Source: Alphaproteobacteria bacterium
GTDB lineage: Bacteria; Pseudomonadota; Alphaproteobacteria; Micavibrionales; Micavibrionaceae
Length of the DNA stretch: 6,946 nucleotides
Assembly (NCBI GenBank): GCA_023140905.1
Contig: JAGLKS010000277.1
Location: forward strand, 1 to 6,946
Reading direction: 5' to 3'
Shown here one piece after another: positions 1 to 5,878 of this stretch; within the stretch, counting starts at the first letter, position 1, and every line of letters starts with the position of its first letter. The notes below the pieces were generated by a model, which saw only the letters and a program-made list of their open reading frames with translations, had not been told where the DNA came from and did not search any database. The position numbers and the translations under genes were made by a program.

Positions 1-925
1 ATAAACCTGCCGTGCCTGCCCCATTTAATTACCATGGGCTTGTCGCATTTGTCGCATACCTGGTCTGTGGGTATGTCCTTTGGCTTTACCTTCCCCAGGT
101 TTTCCATTGCATCGGCCAGGTTTTTATTGAAGGGCCTGTAAAACTCCATGACAATGTTTACCCATTTCAGGCCTCCCTCTTCGATCTTGTCAAGGTTGTT
201 CTCCATATTTGCGGTAAAGTTATAGTCCATCAACTCCGAAAATCTCTCGACAAGCAGATCACTGACTACTTCTCCAAGCTCGGTAGGTTCGAATTTCCCC
301 TCATTTTTTTCAGCATACTTCCTGTCCTGGATGGTTGAAAGGATTGCAGCATATGTACTCGGTCTCCCTATCCCCTTTGCCTCAAGCTCCTTAACAAGTG
401 TTGCTTCAGTAAACCTCGGCAGCGGTTGAGTAAAATGCTGCTTCGGTGTAATACCGATTGTCTTTAACACATCACCTTCACTCAAGGATGGAAGCAGTCC
501 TTCTTCATCACTACCATTATCACCGCTCTCAATATACAGCTTCATAAACCCCGGGAACTGGATCACCGAACCCGTTGTCCTGAAGATGTACTTGTCAGCT
601 TCAATATCAATGGATGTCTGTTCCAGCTCTGCATTGTGCATCTGGCTGGCAACAAAACGGTTCCAGATAAGTTTGTAAAGATTATATTGATCACGCGGCA
701 GACCGCTTTTAATGGCATCCGGAGGCCTGAGAAGTGATGTGGGCCTTATTGCCTCATGTGCCTCCTGTGCTGATTTCTTGCTCTTGTAAACAGGCGGCTT
801 CGCAGGCAGATATTCTTTGCCGAACTCACCTCTTATAAAGGCCCGCGCCTCCTCCTGAGCTTCTTCGGCCACCCTTACGGAATCGGTCCTCATGTATGTT
901 ATGAGGCCGACTGAACCTTCGTCTC
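1..925 (-). other. Foreign-looking 3' segment of topA
   Basis: Within this part of topA, arginine is written AGG or AGA in 13 of 16 cases. In the part upstream (about 960 to 1811) it is CGN in 18 of 19. ATA, AAG, GAG and CTG also become common. The protein style changes too. Upstream it carries alphaproteobacterial signatures (SPVLWRKLPGSRSAGRVQS, FKPQEYW). Here it reads YMRTDSVRVAEEAQEEARAF and RDQYNLYKLIWNRFVASQM, which resembles Nitrospirota or deltaproteobacterial TopA as I know them; many alphaproteobacteria have YMRTDG at the active site. The last CGN codon before the change is at 962-960 and the first AGG after it at 890-888, so the join lies in between; 925 is a midpoint. The frame is intact. 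Recombination and assembly chimera are both open. Confidence 0.6.
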
Positions 926-1811
926 CAATTTCAATACCTTCATAGAGTTTCTGTGCTATGCGCATTGTGCGTGAAGCGGATAGCCCTAATTTTCGTGACG
1001 CGTCCATCTGCAATGTAGATGTAATAAACGGTGGTGACGGATTGCGGCGTACTTGTTTCTTCTCAATTTTTTGAATTGACAGATTTTTATCATCAATACG
1101 GGCTGCTGCTGCTTTTGCATCTTCCTCATTGCCTATATCAAATTTATCAAGTTTATTTCCGGCAAGATGAGTAAGTCTGGCTGTGAAAGATGCTCCGTCT
1201 ACAGTGCGTAGTGTTGATTCAATGCTCCAATATTCTTGAGGCTTAAAGGCCTCAATCTCATTTTCACGTTCGCAAATCAAACGCAAAGCAACGGACTGTA
1301 CCCGTCCTGCAGATCGTGAACCGGGTAATTTTCGCCAAAGGACAGGCGAGATATTAAAGCCTACCAAATAATCAAGTGTTCGCCGTGCAAGGTATGCATC
1401 AATCAAAGGTTGGTCTAATTCACGCGCTTGTTTAAAAGCATTTTGTACGGCTGTTTTTGTTACTTCATTAAAAGTAACGCGGTGTACGTCTTTTCCATCA
1501 AGCAAACCATCATCATTTAATAGCTCATATATGTGCCATGCAATAGCTTCTCCTTCACGGTCAGGGTCAGGTGCCAGATATAAAGCGTCTGCTTTTTTTA
1601 GAGCTTTTTTGATTTCATTTACGTTTTTATCTGATTTTGCATCCATCTGCCATTTCATCGCGAAATCATCATCAGGTAAAACAGAGCCATCTTTGTTAAC
1701 TAAATCCCGAACATGTCCGTAAGATGCCAGAACAGCATAATCAGAACCAAGATATTTGTTGATTGTTTTGGCTTTTGCTGGTGACTCAACAATGACAAGA
1801 TTTTTGCTCAA
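1..1811 (-). CDS. topA: DNA topoisomerase I (type IA), 3' end cut by window edge
   Basis: Type IA topoisomerase that relaxes negative supercoils by cutting one strand through a 5'-phosphotyrosine. 603 codons are visible and the frame is still open at the left edge. The Toprim domain starts at once: VIVESPAKAKT with E9, then DPDREGE (D82, D84, E88) for Mg2+ binding. SAGRVQS follows near residue 165, the catalytic Tyr is Y306 in ITYMRTDS, HEAIRPTS follows, and the first zinc ribbon begins with C586 and C589. Start: no ATG lies between the upstream in-frame stop and the conserved N terminus. A TTG at 1811-1809 sits 6 nt after AGAGG and gives the usual short leader LSKNLVIVES, so I chose it. It lies 23 nt downstream of dprA, the usual alphaproteobacterial order. 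Oddity: codon use and protein affinity change sharply around residues 284-308 (see separate entry). Identity is certain; the TTG start is likely. Confidence 0.96.
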   Translation of the reverse strand, partial: MSKNLVIVESPAKAKTINKYLGSDYAVLASYGHVRDLVNKDGSVLPDDDFAMKWQMDAKSDKNVNEIKKALKKADALYLAPDPDREGEAIAWHIYELLNDDGLLDGKDVHRVTFNEVTKTAVQNAFKQARELDQPLIDAYLARRTLDYLVGFNISPVLWRKLPGSRSAGRVQSVALRLICERENEIEAFKPQEYWSIESTLRTVDGASFTARLTHLAGNKLDKFDIGNEEDAKAAAARIDDKNLSIQKIEKKQVRRNPSPPFITSTLQMDASRKLGLSASRTMRIAQKLYEGIEIGDEGSVGLITYMRTDSVRVAEEAQEEARAFIRGEFGKEYLPAKPPVYKSKKSAQEAHEAIRPTSLLRPPDAIKSGLPRDQYNLYKLIWNRFVASQMHNAELEQTSIDIEADKYIFRTTGSVIQFPGFMKLYIESGDNGSDEEGLLPSLSEGDVLKTIGITPKQHFTQPLPRFTEATLVKELEAKGIGRPSTYAAILSTIQDRKYAEKNEGKFEPTELGEVVSDLLVERFSELMDYNFTANMENNLDKIEEGGLKWVNIVMEFYRPFNKNLADAMENLGKVKPKDIPTDQVCDKCDKPMVIKWGRHGRF

Positions 1812-1817
1812 ACTGGG

Positions 1818-1822
1818 CCTCT
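1818..1822 (-). promoter_or_regulatory. Ribosome binding site supporting the TTG start of topA
   Basis: On the minus strand AGAGG (AAGAGG if one base is added) lies 6 nt before TTG at 1811-1809. There is no ATG or GTG between the in-frame stop at 1841-1839 and the conserved VIVESPAKAKT motif, so this site decides the start. Confidence 0.65.
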
Positions 1823-1834
1823 TTCGTTTTTTGT

Positions 1835-3001
1835 TTAGTTATCGTCTTGTTCTATCAAGATAATATTATTTCCGGGTAACCGTTTTATCCGTCCAGATAA
1901 CTCCAGCTCCATCAAAATAAACTGCAACTCGGAGATAGTCACATGACATGCCCGGACTAATTCGTCAACATTTATTGGTGTAAAAGATAAATAGGAAAGG
2001 ATTTTTTCTTGTGTGAGTTTATCTGTATTTTCATGGATGTTGTCCTGGAAGTCTGTAGCTCCATGAGAAAAATCCGGCGGGGCAATGGCTGATTCTCTGA
2101 AATTTTTTCCAGAGAAATCCATTAATATTTCTAATACATCATCAGCATTACGTACTAATGTTGCGCCTTCGCGTATCAAATGGTTCGGACCACTAGCGCG
2201 AGGATCAAACGGAGATCCCGGCACAGCCATAATATCCCTACCTTGCTCACCAGCCATTCTGGCAGTAATAAGCGAGCCGGACCGTAATCCGGCTTCAACA
2301 ACAATAGCTGCGCTGGATAGCCCTGAGACGAGACGGTTTCTGCGTGGAAAGGCTGCTGCGAAAGGTTTTGATCCAAAGGCACTTTCTGCAATAATTGCAC
2401 CTTTTTCTACGATCTCATTGTATAGTTTTTGATTTTCCTCTGGATAAACAACATTAATGCCACCGGCAACAATGGCAATCGTTCCGCTGGAAATCGATCC
2501 TTTATGCGCAGATGTATCAATACCGCGTGCTAGTCCTGAAACTATCACTTGTTTTCTTGCGCCCAAATCAGCAGCTAATTTATAAGCGAATTTACGACCA
2601 TTGAGAGACGCATTGCGTGCTCCTACAATAGCAATACAGGATTGGTTCAGTAACTTTGCATTTCCCAAAACCGATAGAACGGGAGGCGCATCATCAATAG
2701 CACTTAAAGAAAGCGGATAAGAAGCATCAGAGGCTGTAATAAGCTGCCCACCATATTTGGTTAAAGCTTTGTATTCGGTTATAACCTGTTTTTCAGAAGG
2801 AGGAATAAGAGGTTTCTTACGACCGCCGCGCCGTGATAATTCCGGCAAAGCCTCCAAAGCATTTTTTGCTGAACCAAAATGTTCAAGAAGTTGGTAAAAA
2901 GTAATCGGGCCGATATTATCGCTGCGAATTAACCGCAGCCAGTCTAGTCGGGATTGTTCATCCAGATTATTTACAGGCTTTTGTGTTTCTTGTGCTTTCA
3001 C
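1835..3001 (-). CDS. dprA: DNA-processing protein DprA
   Basis: DprA/Smf binds incoming single-stranded DNA in the cytoplasm and loads RecA, which is needed for natural transformation and for recombination more widely. At 388 aa it has the three-part alphaproteobacterial form. An N-terminal helical domain spans about residues 18-60 (WLRLIRSDNIGPITFYQLLEHFG). The Rossmann-like DprA core spans about 95-295, with VGARNAS (126-132), SGLARGID (155-162), FPRRNRLVSGLS (218-229) and SGSLITA (241-247). A C-terminal winged-helix domain spans about 328-385 (EKILSYLSFTPINVDELVRA). The start is GTG, preceded by AAGGA with 6 nt spacing; the AAGGA overlaps the plsY stop codon, which suggests translational coupling. 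It sits between plsY and topA as in most alphaproteobacteria. DprA alone does not prove competence, but a type IV pilus-type locus lies 2 kb upstream. Nothing is missing or broken. Confidence 0.96.
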   Translation of the reverse strand: MKAQETQKPVNNLDEQSRLDWLRLIRSDNIGPITFYQLLEHFGSAKNALEALPELSRRGGRKKPLIPPSEKQVITEYKALTKYGGQLITASDASYPLSLSAIDDAPPVLSVLGNAKLLNQSCIAIVGARNASLNGRKFAYKLAADLGARKQVIVSGLARGIDTSAHKGSISSGTIAIVAGGINVVYPEENQKLYNEIVEKGAIIAESAFGSKPFAAAFPRRNRLVSGLSSAAIVVEAGLRSGSLITARMAGEQGRDIMAVPGSPFDPRASGPNHLIREGATLVRNADDVLEILMDFSGKNFRESAIAPPDFSHGATDFQDNIHENTDKLTQEKILSYLSFTPINVDELVRACHVTISELQFILMELELSGRIKRLPGNNIILIEQDDN

Positions 3002-3007
3002 CCGAAA

Positions 3008-3012
3008 TCCTT
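3008..3012 (-). promoter_or_regulatory. dprA ribosome binding site overlapping the plsY stop
   Basis: AAGGA on the minus strand shares its first two bases with the TAA stop of plsY (3013-3011) and lies 6 nt before the GTG start of dprA. The overlap implies that dprA translation is fed by ribosomes ending plsY and supports the GTG start. Confidence 0.6.
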
Positions 3013-3652
3013 AATTAGCCACCTTTTTTTCATGGCCGATTTTGTTTTCAGTTCCGTTTAATAAACGTTTGATATTATCTTTGTGCCGCACCCATATAAG
3101 AATGGAAATAGCGAGGCTAATAGAAGCGGGCATACTGCCGTAAACAAAGAATGTGACAATAGGCGCTGTGATATATGCGCATAGAGCTGATAGCGATGAA
3201 TAACGCGTTGTAACAGCAACGATAAGCCAAGTCGCAAGCGCGGCTAATCCGCTATAAGGCACAGCAGCTAAAAGGACGCCGAATGTTGTGGCAACGCCTT
3301 TCCCGCCTTTAAACTTTAGCCAGACCGGAAAGCAGTGACCGACTATCGCGCCAAGTCCGATGGTAAGAGCAATTGGAATAAAAAAATCTGAAAGGTCTAA
3401 AAATGGCTGTGATATTGATGGAAGACCACCAAAAACAAATAGAATCGGGACAGCACCTTTACCCATGTCACAGAGTAGTGTAACTGCGGTCAGTATTTTA
3501 TTTCCGGTTCTAAGCACATTCGTAGTGCCGATACTGTTCGATCCGATTTTGCGAAGATCCTGTCCAGTAAAGACTTTGGTTAAAATCAAACCAAATGGAA
3601 TTGATCCTAAAATATAGGCAACAATAAATAGAATCAGTATCAGGATAAACAT
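3011..3652 (-). CDS. plsY: Glycerol-3-phosphate acyltransferase PlsY (acyl-phosphate dependent)
   Basis: Integral inner-membrane enzyme that transfers an acyl group from acyl-phosphate (made by PlsX) to the sn-1 position of glycerol-3-phosphate, the first step of phospholipid synthesis. The 213 aa length is normal for the family. The conserved cytoplasmic motifs are all visible: SIPFG (17-21) followed by GSNSIGTTNVLR (37-48), GHCFPVWLKFKGGKGVAT (105-122), and RHKDNIKRLLNGTENK (189-204). Hydrophobic segments at about 1-25, 55-75, 90-110, 120-148 and 155-187 fit its multi-span topology. The ATG start has AAGGA 8 nt upstream. It follows pyrB by 17 nt and precedes dprA by 9 nt. In many alphaproteobacteria pyrC lies between pyrB and plsY; here there is no room for it. 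GSNSIGTTN instead of the commoner GSGNIGATN is a small variation and keeps the glycine and asparagine pattern. Confidence 0.97.
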   Translation of the reverse strand: MFILILILFIVAYILGSIPFGLILTKVFTGQDLRKIGSNSIGTTNVLRTGNKILTAVTLLCDMGKGAVPILFVFGGLPSISQPFLDLSDFFIPIALTIGLGAIVGHCFPVWLKFKGGKGVATTFGVLLAAVPYSGLAALATWLIVAVTTRYSSLSALCAYITAPIVTFFVYGSMPASISLAISILIWVRHKDNIKRLLNGTENKIGHEKKVAN

Positions 3653-3669
3653 AACTAACTTCCTTTGTT

Positions 3670-4578
3670 TTATTTTGATAGCAACAAATCCAGCACAGCC
3701 ATGCGCGTAGGAATACCATTAGCGACTTGTGCAGTCATGCGGCTATATTTAGGATCATCTGCAACATCACCGGCGATTTCCACGCCCCGGTTCATAGGAC
3801 CCGGATGCATAACAATAGCGTCAGGTTTTGCGTATTTCAGACGCTCATATGTCAGGCCGTAATCTTTGAAATAAGCATTATCATCGGGAATTTTACTTTG
3901 TTGCATGCGTTCTTTTTGAATACGCAGCGTCATTACAACATCACAGTCTTTAATACCCTCTTCCATTGTGTCATAAAAAGGAATGCCCTCAACCGGCATT
4001 TCTTCGGGCTTAAAGAAGCTGGGTGCAACAAATCGAATATTCGCTCCCATTTTAGATAAGAGATAAGCATTTGAATTTGCAACACGGCTATGGGAAATAT
4101 CTCCACAAATAGCAACGTTTAATCCTTCAAGAGAACCTTTTTCCTGCATTATTGTTAAAGCATCTAATAGTGCTTGTGTCGGATGTTCGCGCCAGCTATC
4201 ACCGGCATTAATAACCGGGCAATCGAGACGTTCAGCGACTTTGATCGGAGCACCGTATTCCTTGTGGCGTATCACAACGGCATCAGGTTTCATGGCTCCT
4301 AATGTATCAATTGTATCATTAAAACTTTCATTTTTGCTAAGGGAGCTAACTTCGGCATTCCAGTTAATCATTTCTGCGCCCAGTCGCAGTCCCGCAAAAT
4401 TAAAAGAAGTCACAGTGCGGGTTGAGTTTTCAAAAAACAGGGTAAGGACAACTTTATTTTTTAATTTTTCTTTGTCCCATTTACCGCTTTGAAGGGCTTT
4501 TGTGTAATAATCAGCACGATCCAAAAAGTCTTTAACACGATTTACGCTTAATTCTTTAATGCCAAGAAGATGCTCCAT
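3670..4578 (-). CDS. pyrB: Aspartate carbamoyltransferase, catalytic subunit
   Basis: Condenses carbamoyl phosphate with L-aspartate to N-carbamoyl-aspartate, the committed step of de novo pyrimidine synthesis, in the cytoplasm. At 302 aa it is full length. The carbamoyl-phosphate domain has FFENSTRT (48-55), the SxSK loop with K82, R104 (VIRH) and HPTQ (132-135). The aspartate domain has DISHSRVANS (160-169), R219 and Q221 (LRIQ) and MHPGPMNRG (257-265). These match E. coli S52-T55, K84, R105, H134, R167, R229 and Q231 by motif. The residue after STRT is V rather than R or K, and SFN replaces the frequent SFE; both positions vary in the family. Start ATG with only a weak GGA about 9 nt upstream. 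It heads the housekeeping cluster. No pyrI (regulatory subunit) and no pyrC is adjacent; the expected pyrC place between pyrB and plsY is a 17-nt gap. Confidence 0.96.
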   Translation of the reverse strand: MEHLLGIKELSVNRVKDFLDRADYYTKALQSGKWDKEKLKNKVVLTLFFENSTRTVTSFNFAGLRLGAEMINWNAEVSSLSKNESFNDTIDTLGAMKPDAVVIRHKEYGAPIKVAERLDCPVINAGDSWREHPTQALLDALTIMQEKGSLEGLNVAICGDISHSRVANSNAYLLSKMGANIRFVAPSFFKPEEMPVEGIPFYDTMEEGIKDCDVVMTLRIQKERMQQSKIPDDNAYFKDYGLTYERLKYAKPDAIVMHPGPMNRGVEIAGDVADDPKYSRMTAQVANGIPTRMAVLDLLLSK

Positions 4579-4612
4579 GTTTTATTTTCCGTCCATGTTG
4601 TTACGTGGTTAT

Positions 4613-4625
4613 CACTTTGAAAGTG
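4613..4625. repeat. 13-bp palindrome in the pyrB leader
   Basis: CACTTT-G-AAAGTG is a perfect inverted repeat with 6-bp arms and a 1-bp centre. It lies 34 to 47 bp before the pyrB start codon. It has the size of a dimeric-repressor operator, but no regulator is known to me for it and a match this short can occur by chance. Confidence 0.3.
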
Positions 4626-4710
4626 TTCGCTAATGTCTTTAATGCATATTTAGGAAATGCACTGGATTTGTTCCAATGTCCAGCAGATTCTTAAAACATA
4701 GCAATTTGCA

Positions 4711-4788
4711 TTTACTTTTGCAGTGCGTTACTCGTTACTTACGTACCTAAACGTACGCTGCGTTCTTTGTGTCTGCTGCAAAAGTAAA
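4711..4788. repeat. Structured palindromic element with 13-bp perfect terminal arms
   Basis: The arms are TTTACTTTTGCAG (4711-4723) and its exact reverse complement CTGCAAAAGTAAA (4776-4788), enclosing 52 bp. The inside is itself repetitive. It has a tandem heptamer CGTTACT twice (4726-4732, 4733-4739). It has ACGTAC twice (4741-4746, 4751-4756). It also has a small stem CGTAC / GTACG (4742-4746, 4753-4757) around a 6-nt loop. It lies in the gap between the stop of the prepilin peptidase gene and pyrB. No coding frame fits it. On the minus strand it is followed by TGCAAATTGC and not a T-run, so it is not a standard intrinsic terminator. It looks like a dispersed palindromic repeat (REP or MITE-like), or a folded leader. 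Only one copy is in this window, so the repeat-family idea is untested. Confidence 0.7.
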
Positions 4789-4806
4789 GTCAAATCACTA
4801 TATTAA

Positions 4807-5304
4807 TCAGATGAATGTGTGGAATTTAAGAATCGTGCAAATAATAATCCCAATTATAAACCCCGGACCTGCCGGAAGAGAAAATCCTCCGAGCGAAATA
4901 ATCTCTTTTGCTTTAAAACGTCTATAGATAACAATACCCAATCCATGAAAGACGCCAGCTAAAGCGCCTAGAGTTATAGCAAGAAAGATATAGTCGCTTC
5001 CTAGCCAAATACTGGCAGCACCGATTAATTTGATATCTCCCATTCCTAGCGTATCTGTGTGGTATAGCTTATTTCCTATAGCGCGAATCACGGATAAAAG
5101 CGCAATGCTGCAAAAAGCAGCAATGATGATATCTGGAAAAGAGTTTAGGTTAAAGCCACTGACAATGTGAAAAGCAAATCCAGCAAAGAAATATTGAAGT
5201 ACATAGCGATTAGGCAAAATGCGCTCTTTTAAATCAATGTGAAAAAGCACAGCTAAAATTACAAAGGAATATGCTAGTATTATAAGTAAGAAAAATGACA
5301 TCAT
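4807..5304 (-). CDS. Type IV prepilin peptidase (A24 family, CpaA/TadV-like short form)
   Basis: Aspartic membrane protease that cuts the leader from type IV prepilins or pseudopilins at the inner membrane. At 165 aa it contains only the peptidase domain and lacks the N-terminal zinc/methylase part of PilD and GspO, as do CpaA and TadV. The two catalytic aspartates are visible: D24 in IDLKERILPN and D90 in GMGDIKL. Hydrophobic stretches near 2-22, 34-50, 57-73, 93-125 and 140-162 fit about six membrane spans. The C-terminal LPAGPGFIIG resembles the PFGP segment of PilD-type enzymes. The start is ATGATG (5304 or 5301); I see no clear ribosome site for either. It is divergent from the receiver and secretin operon across a 128-bp gap, and together they point to a type IVb pilus or Tad-like locus. 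The enzyme class is sure; its exact substrate is inferred. Confidence 0.92.
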   Translation of the reverse strand: MMSFFLLIILAYSFVILAVLFHIDLKERILPNRYVLQYFFAGFAFHIVSGFNLNSFPDIIIAAFCSIALLSVIRAIGNKLYHTDTLGMGDIKLIGAASIWLGSDYIFLAITLGALAGVFHGLGIVIYRRFKAKEIISLGGFSLPAGPGFIIGIIICTILKFHTFI

Positions 5305-5343
5305 GGATCGTTTTATAACATATTTTATCTGTTATTAAGATAC

Positions 5344-5378
5344 TCTTCGTTCTTTCTTCATGTAAATCTTCGTGTAAT
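5344..5378 (+). promoter_or_regulatory. Phased TCTTC direct repeats in the divergent promoter region
   Basis: TCTTC occurs at 5344, 5355 and 5367, spaced 11 and 12 bp. The last two units (5355-5366 and 5367-5378) match at 10 of 12 positions around TCTTCrTGTAAw. Near-helical spacing of direct repeats is typical of sites for OmpR/PhoB-like activators. They end about 25 bp before the candidate -10 at 5403. Short low-complexity repeats in AT-rich DNA can arise by chance. Confidence 0.3.
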
Positions 5379-5402
5379 TCTATATTTTGTCATTTTATCA
5401 AA

Positions 5403-5408
5403 TATAAT
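5403..5408 (+). promoter_or_regulatory. Candidate -10 element for the receiver-secretin operon
   Basis: A perfect TATAAT lies 25 bp before the GTG start of the receiver gene, which would give a short 5' leader. No -35 hexamer is present at 16-18 bp; TTGTCA at 5387-5392 is only 10 bp away. If real, the promoter would depend on an activator. Confidence 0.35.
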
Positions 5409-5423
5409 TTCAAAAAACAGGGC

Positions 5424-5428
5424 AGGGA
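5424..5428 (+). promoter_or_regulatory. Ribosome binding site for the GTG start at 5433
   Basis: AGGGA lies 4 nt before GTG 5433-5435. This GTG gives the normal receiver-domain N terminus (EQKTILVVEDN) with the acidic pair at residues 10-11, so the site supports a non-ATG start. Confidence 0.5.
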
Positions 5429-5432
5429 AAAA

Positions 5433-5804
5433 GTGGAACAAAAAACAATTCTGGTTGTGGAGGACAATGATTTTGTTCGGATGCAGATTTGTCGTTTTTT
5501 AGACGATGAAGGGTTTGAGACGTTAGAATCGATTGACGGACAAAAAGCACTTGAAGTCATATCAAATGAAAATGTCGATATGATCGTAGTTGATGTACGT
5601 ATGGAGCCGATTAATGGATTTGATTTTGTACGTATTATCCGTGGGCATGGAGATAAAACACCTGTTCTTGTTGTGACTGGGGATGAAAATGCGGATATAT
5701 TAAGCGAAGCTTCAAAGCTGGGGATTATGGCTGTGCTTAAAAAACCAGTCCAAAAAGATCGGTTGATTAAATCAGTTTTACGTATTTTGCATGTGGGAAA
5801 GTAA
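5433..5804 (+). CDS. Stand-alone response regulator receiver domain protein (CheY-like)
   Basis: A 123-aa phospho-acceptor protein with one receiver domain and no output domain. Key residues are in place: acidic pair E10 and D11 in VVEDN, phosphorylation site D54 in VVDVRM, switch threonine T82 in VVTGD, and conserved lysine K104 in KKP. The usual aromatic switch residue before KKP is V101 here, so the output surface may differ from CheY. The start is GTG with AGGGA upstream. It is the first gene of a plus-strand unit with the secretin (8 or 74 nt gap, depending on the secretin start) and is divergent from the prepilin peptidase gene. No histidine kinase is in the window. Lacking a DNA-binding domain, it should act through protein contacts. 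A role in pilus assembly, polarity or motility control is inferred from position only. Confidence 0.93.
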   Translation: MEQKTILVVEDNDFVRMQICRFLDDEGFETLESIDGQKALEVISNENVDMIVVDVRMEPINGFDFVRIIRGHGDKTPVLVVTGDENADILSEASKLGIMAVLKKPVQKDRLIKSVLRILHVGK

Positions 5805-5878
5805 AAAGCAGAATGTTACAATATAAAGTAAGTTCGAGTGTAAAATATGTTTATGTAAATGGTTCAGAGATAAATTTG

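Larger units (their letters stand above)
4579..4806. other. Gene-free gap between the prepilin peptidase gene and pyrB
   Basis: 228 bp without a plausible gene. It holds the palindromic element at 4711-4788, a weak stem (CTGGAT 4662-4667 with GTCCAG 4678-4683, one G-T pair) and the 13-bp palindrome at 4613-4625. The pyrB promoter should be here, but I could not pick a convincing -35/-10 pair. Confidence 0.7.
5305..5432. other. Divergent intergenic region between peptidase and receiver genes
   Basis: 128 bp, strongly AT-rich. Promoters for both the minus-strand prepilin peptidase gene and the plus-strand receiver-secretin unit must lie here unless transcription starts elsewhere. It holds the TCTTC repeats and the TATAAT noted separately. 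No convincing minus-strand promoter was seen. Confidence 0.6.

Noticed and set aside
12..338. Plus-strand open frame of 108 codons
   Set aside because: It lies wholly antisense to topA, whose minus-strand frame carries recognisable topoisomerase motifs. Its protein has no recognisable domain.
1560..1575. Unusual proline (LAPDPDREGE) beside the TopA metal site
   Set aside because: The acidic residues D82, D84 and E88 are intact and the position before the first Asp varies; not evidence of inactivation.
1531..1722. Plus-strand open frame of 63 codons
   Set aside because: Antisense to the Toprim region of topA, including DPDREGE; a shadow frame.
2085..2432. Plus-strand and alternative minus-strand open frames inside dprA
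   Set aside because: They overlap the conserved DprA core and have no plausible protein features.
3727..4059. Plus-strand open frame of 110 codons
   Set aside because: Antisense to the C-terminal half of pyrB, which has all ATCase motifs; cysteine- and histidine-rich by accident of the opposite strand.
4410..4430. Damaged active site in PyrB (STRTV in place of STRTR or STRTK)
   Set aside because: The catalytic residues are S, T, R, T, all present; the next position varies among ATCases, and the other binding residues are intact.
4711..4788. Intrinsic terminator for the prepilin peptidase gene
   Set aside because: The arms are AT-rich, the loop is 52 nt, and no T-run follows on the minus strand, so it does not have terminator form.
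5387..5408. Standard sigma-70 promoter TTGTCA / TATAAT
   Set aside because: The spacing is 10 bp rather than 16-18 bp, so the two hexamers cannot form one ordinary promoter; only the -10 was kept as a weak candidate.
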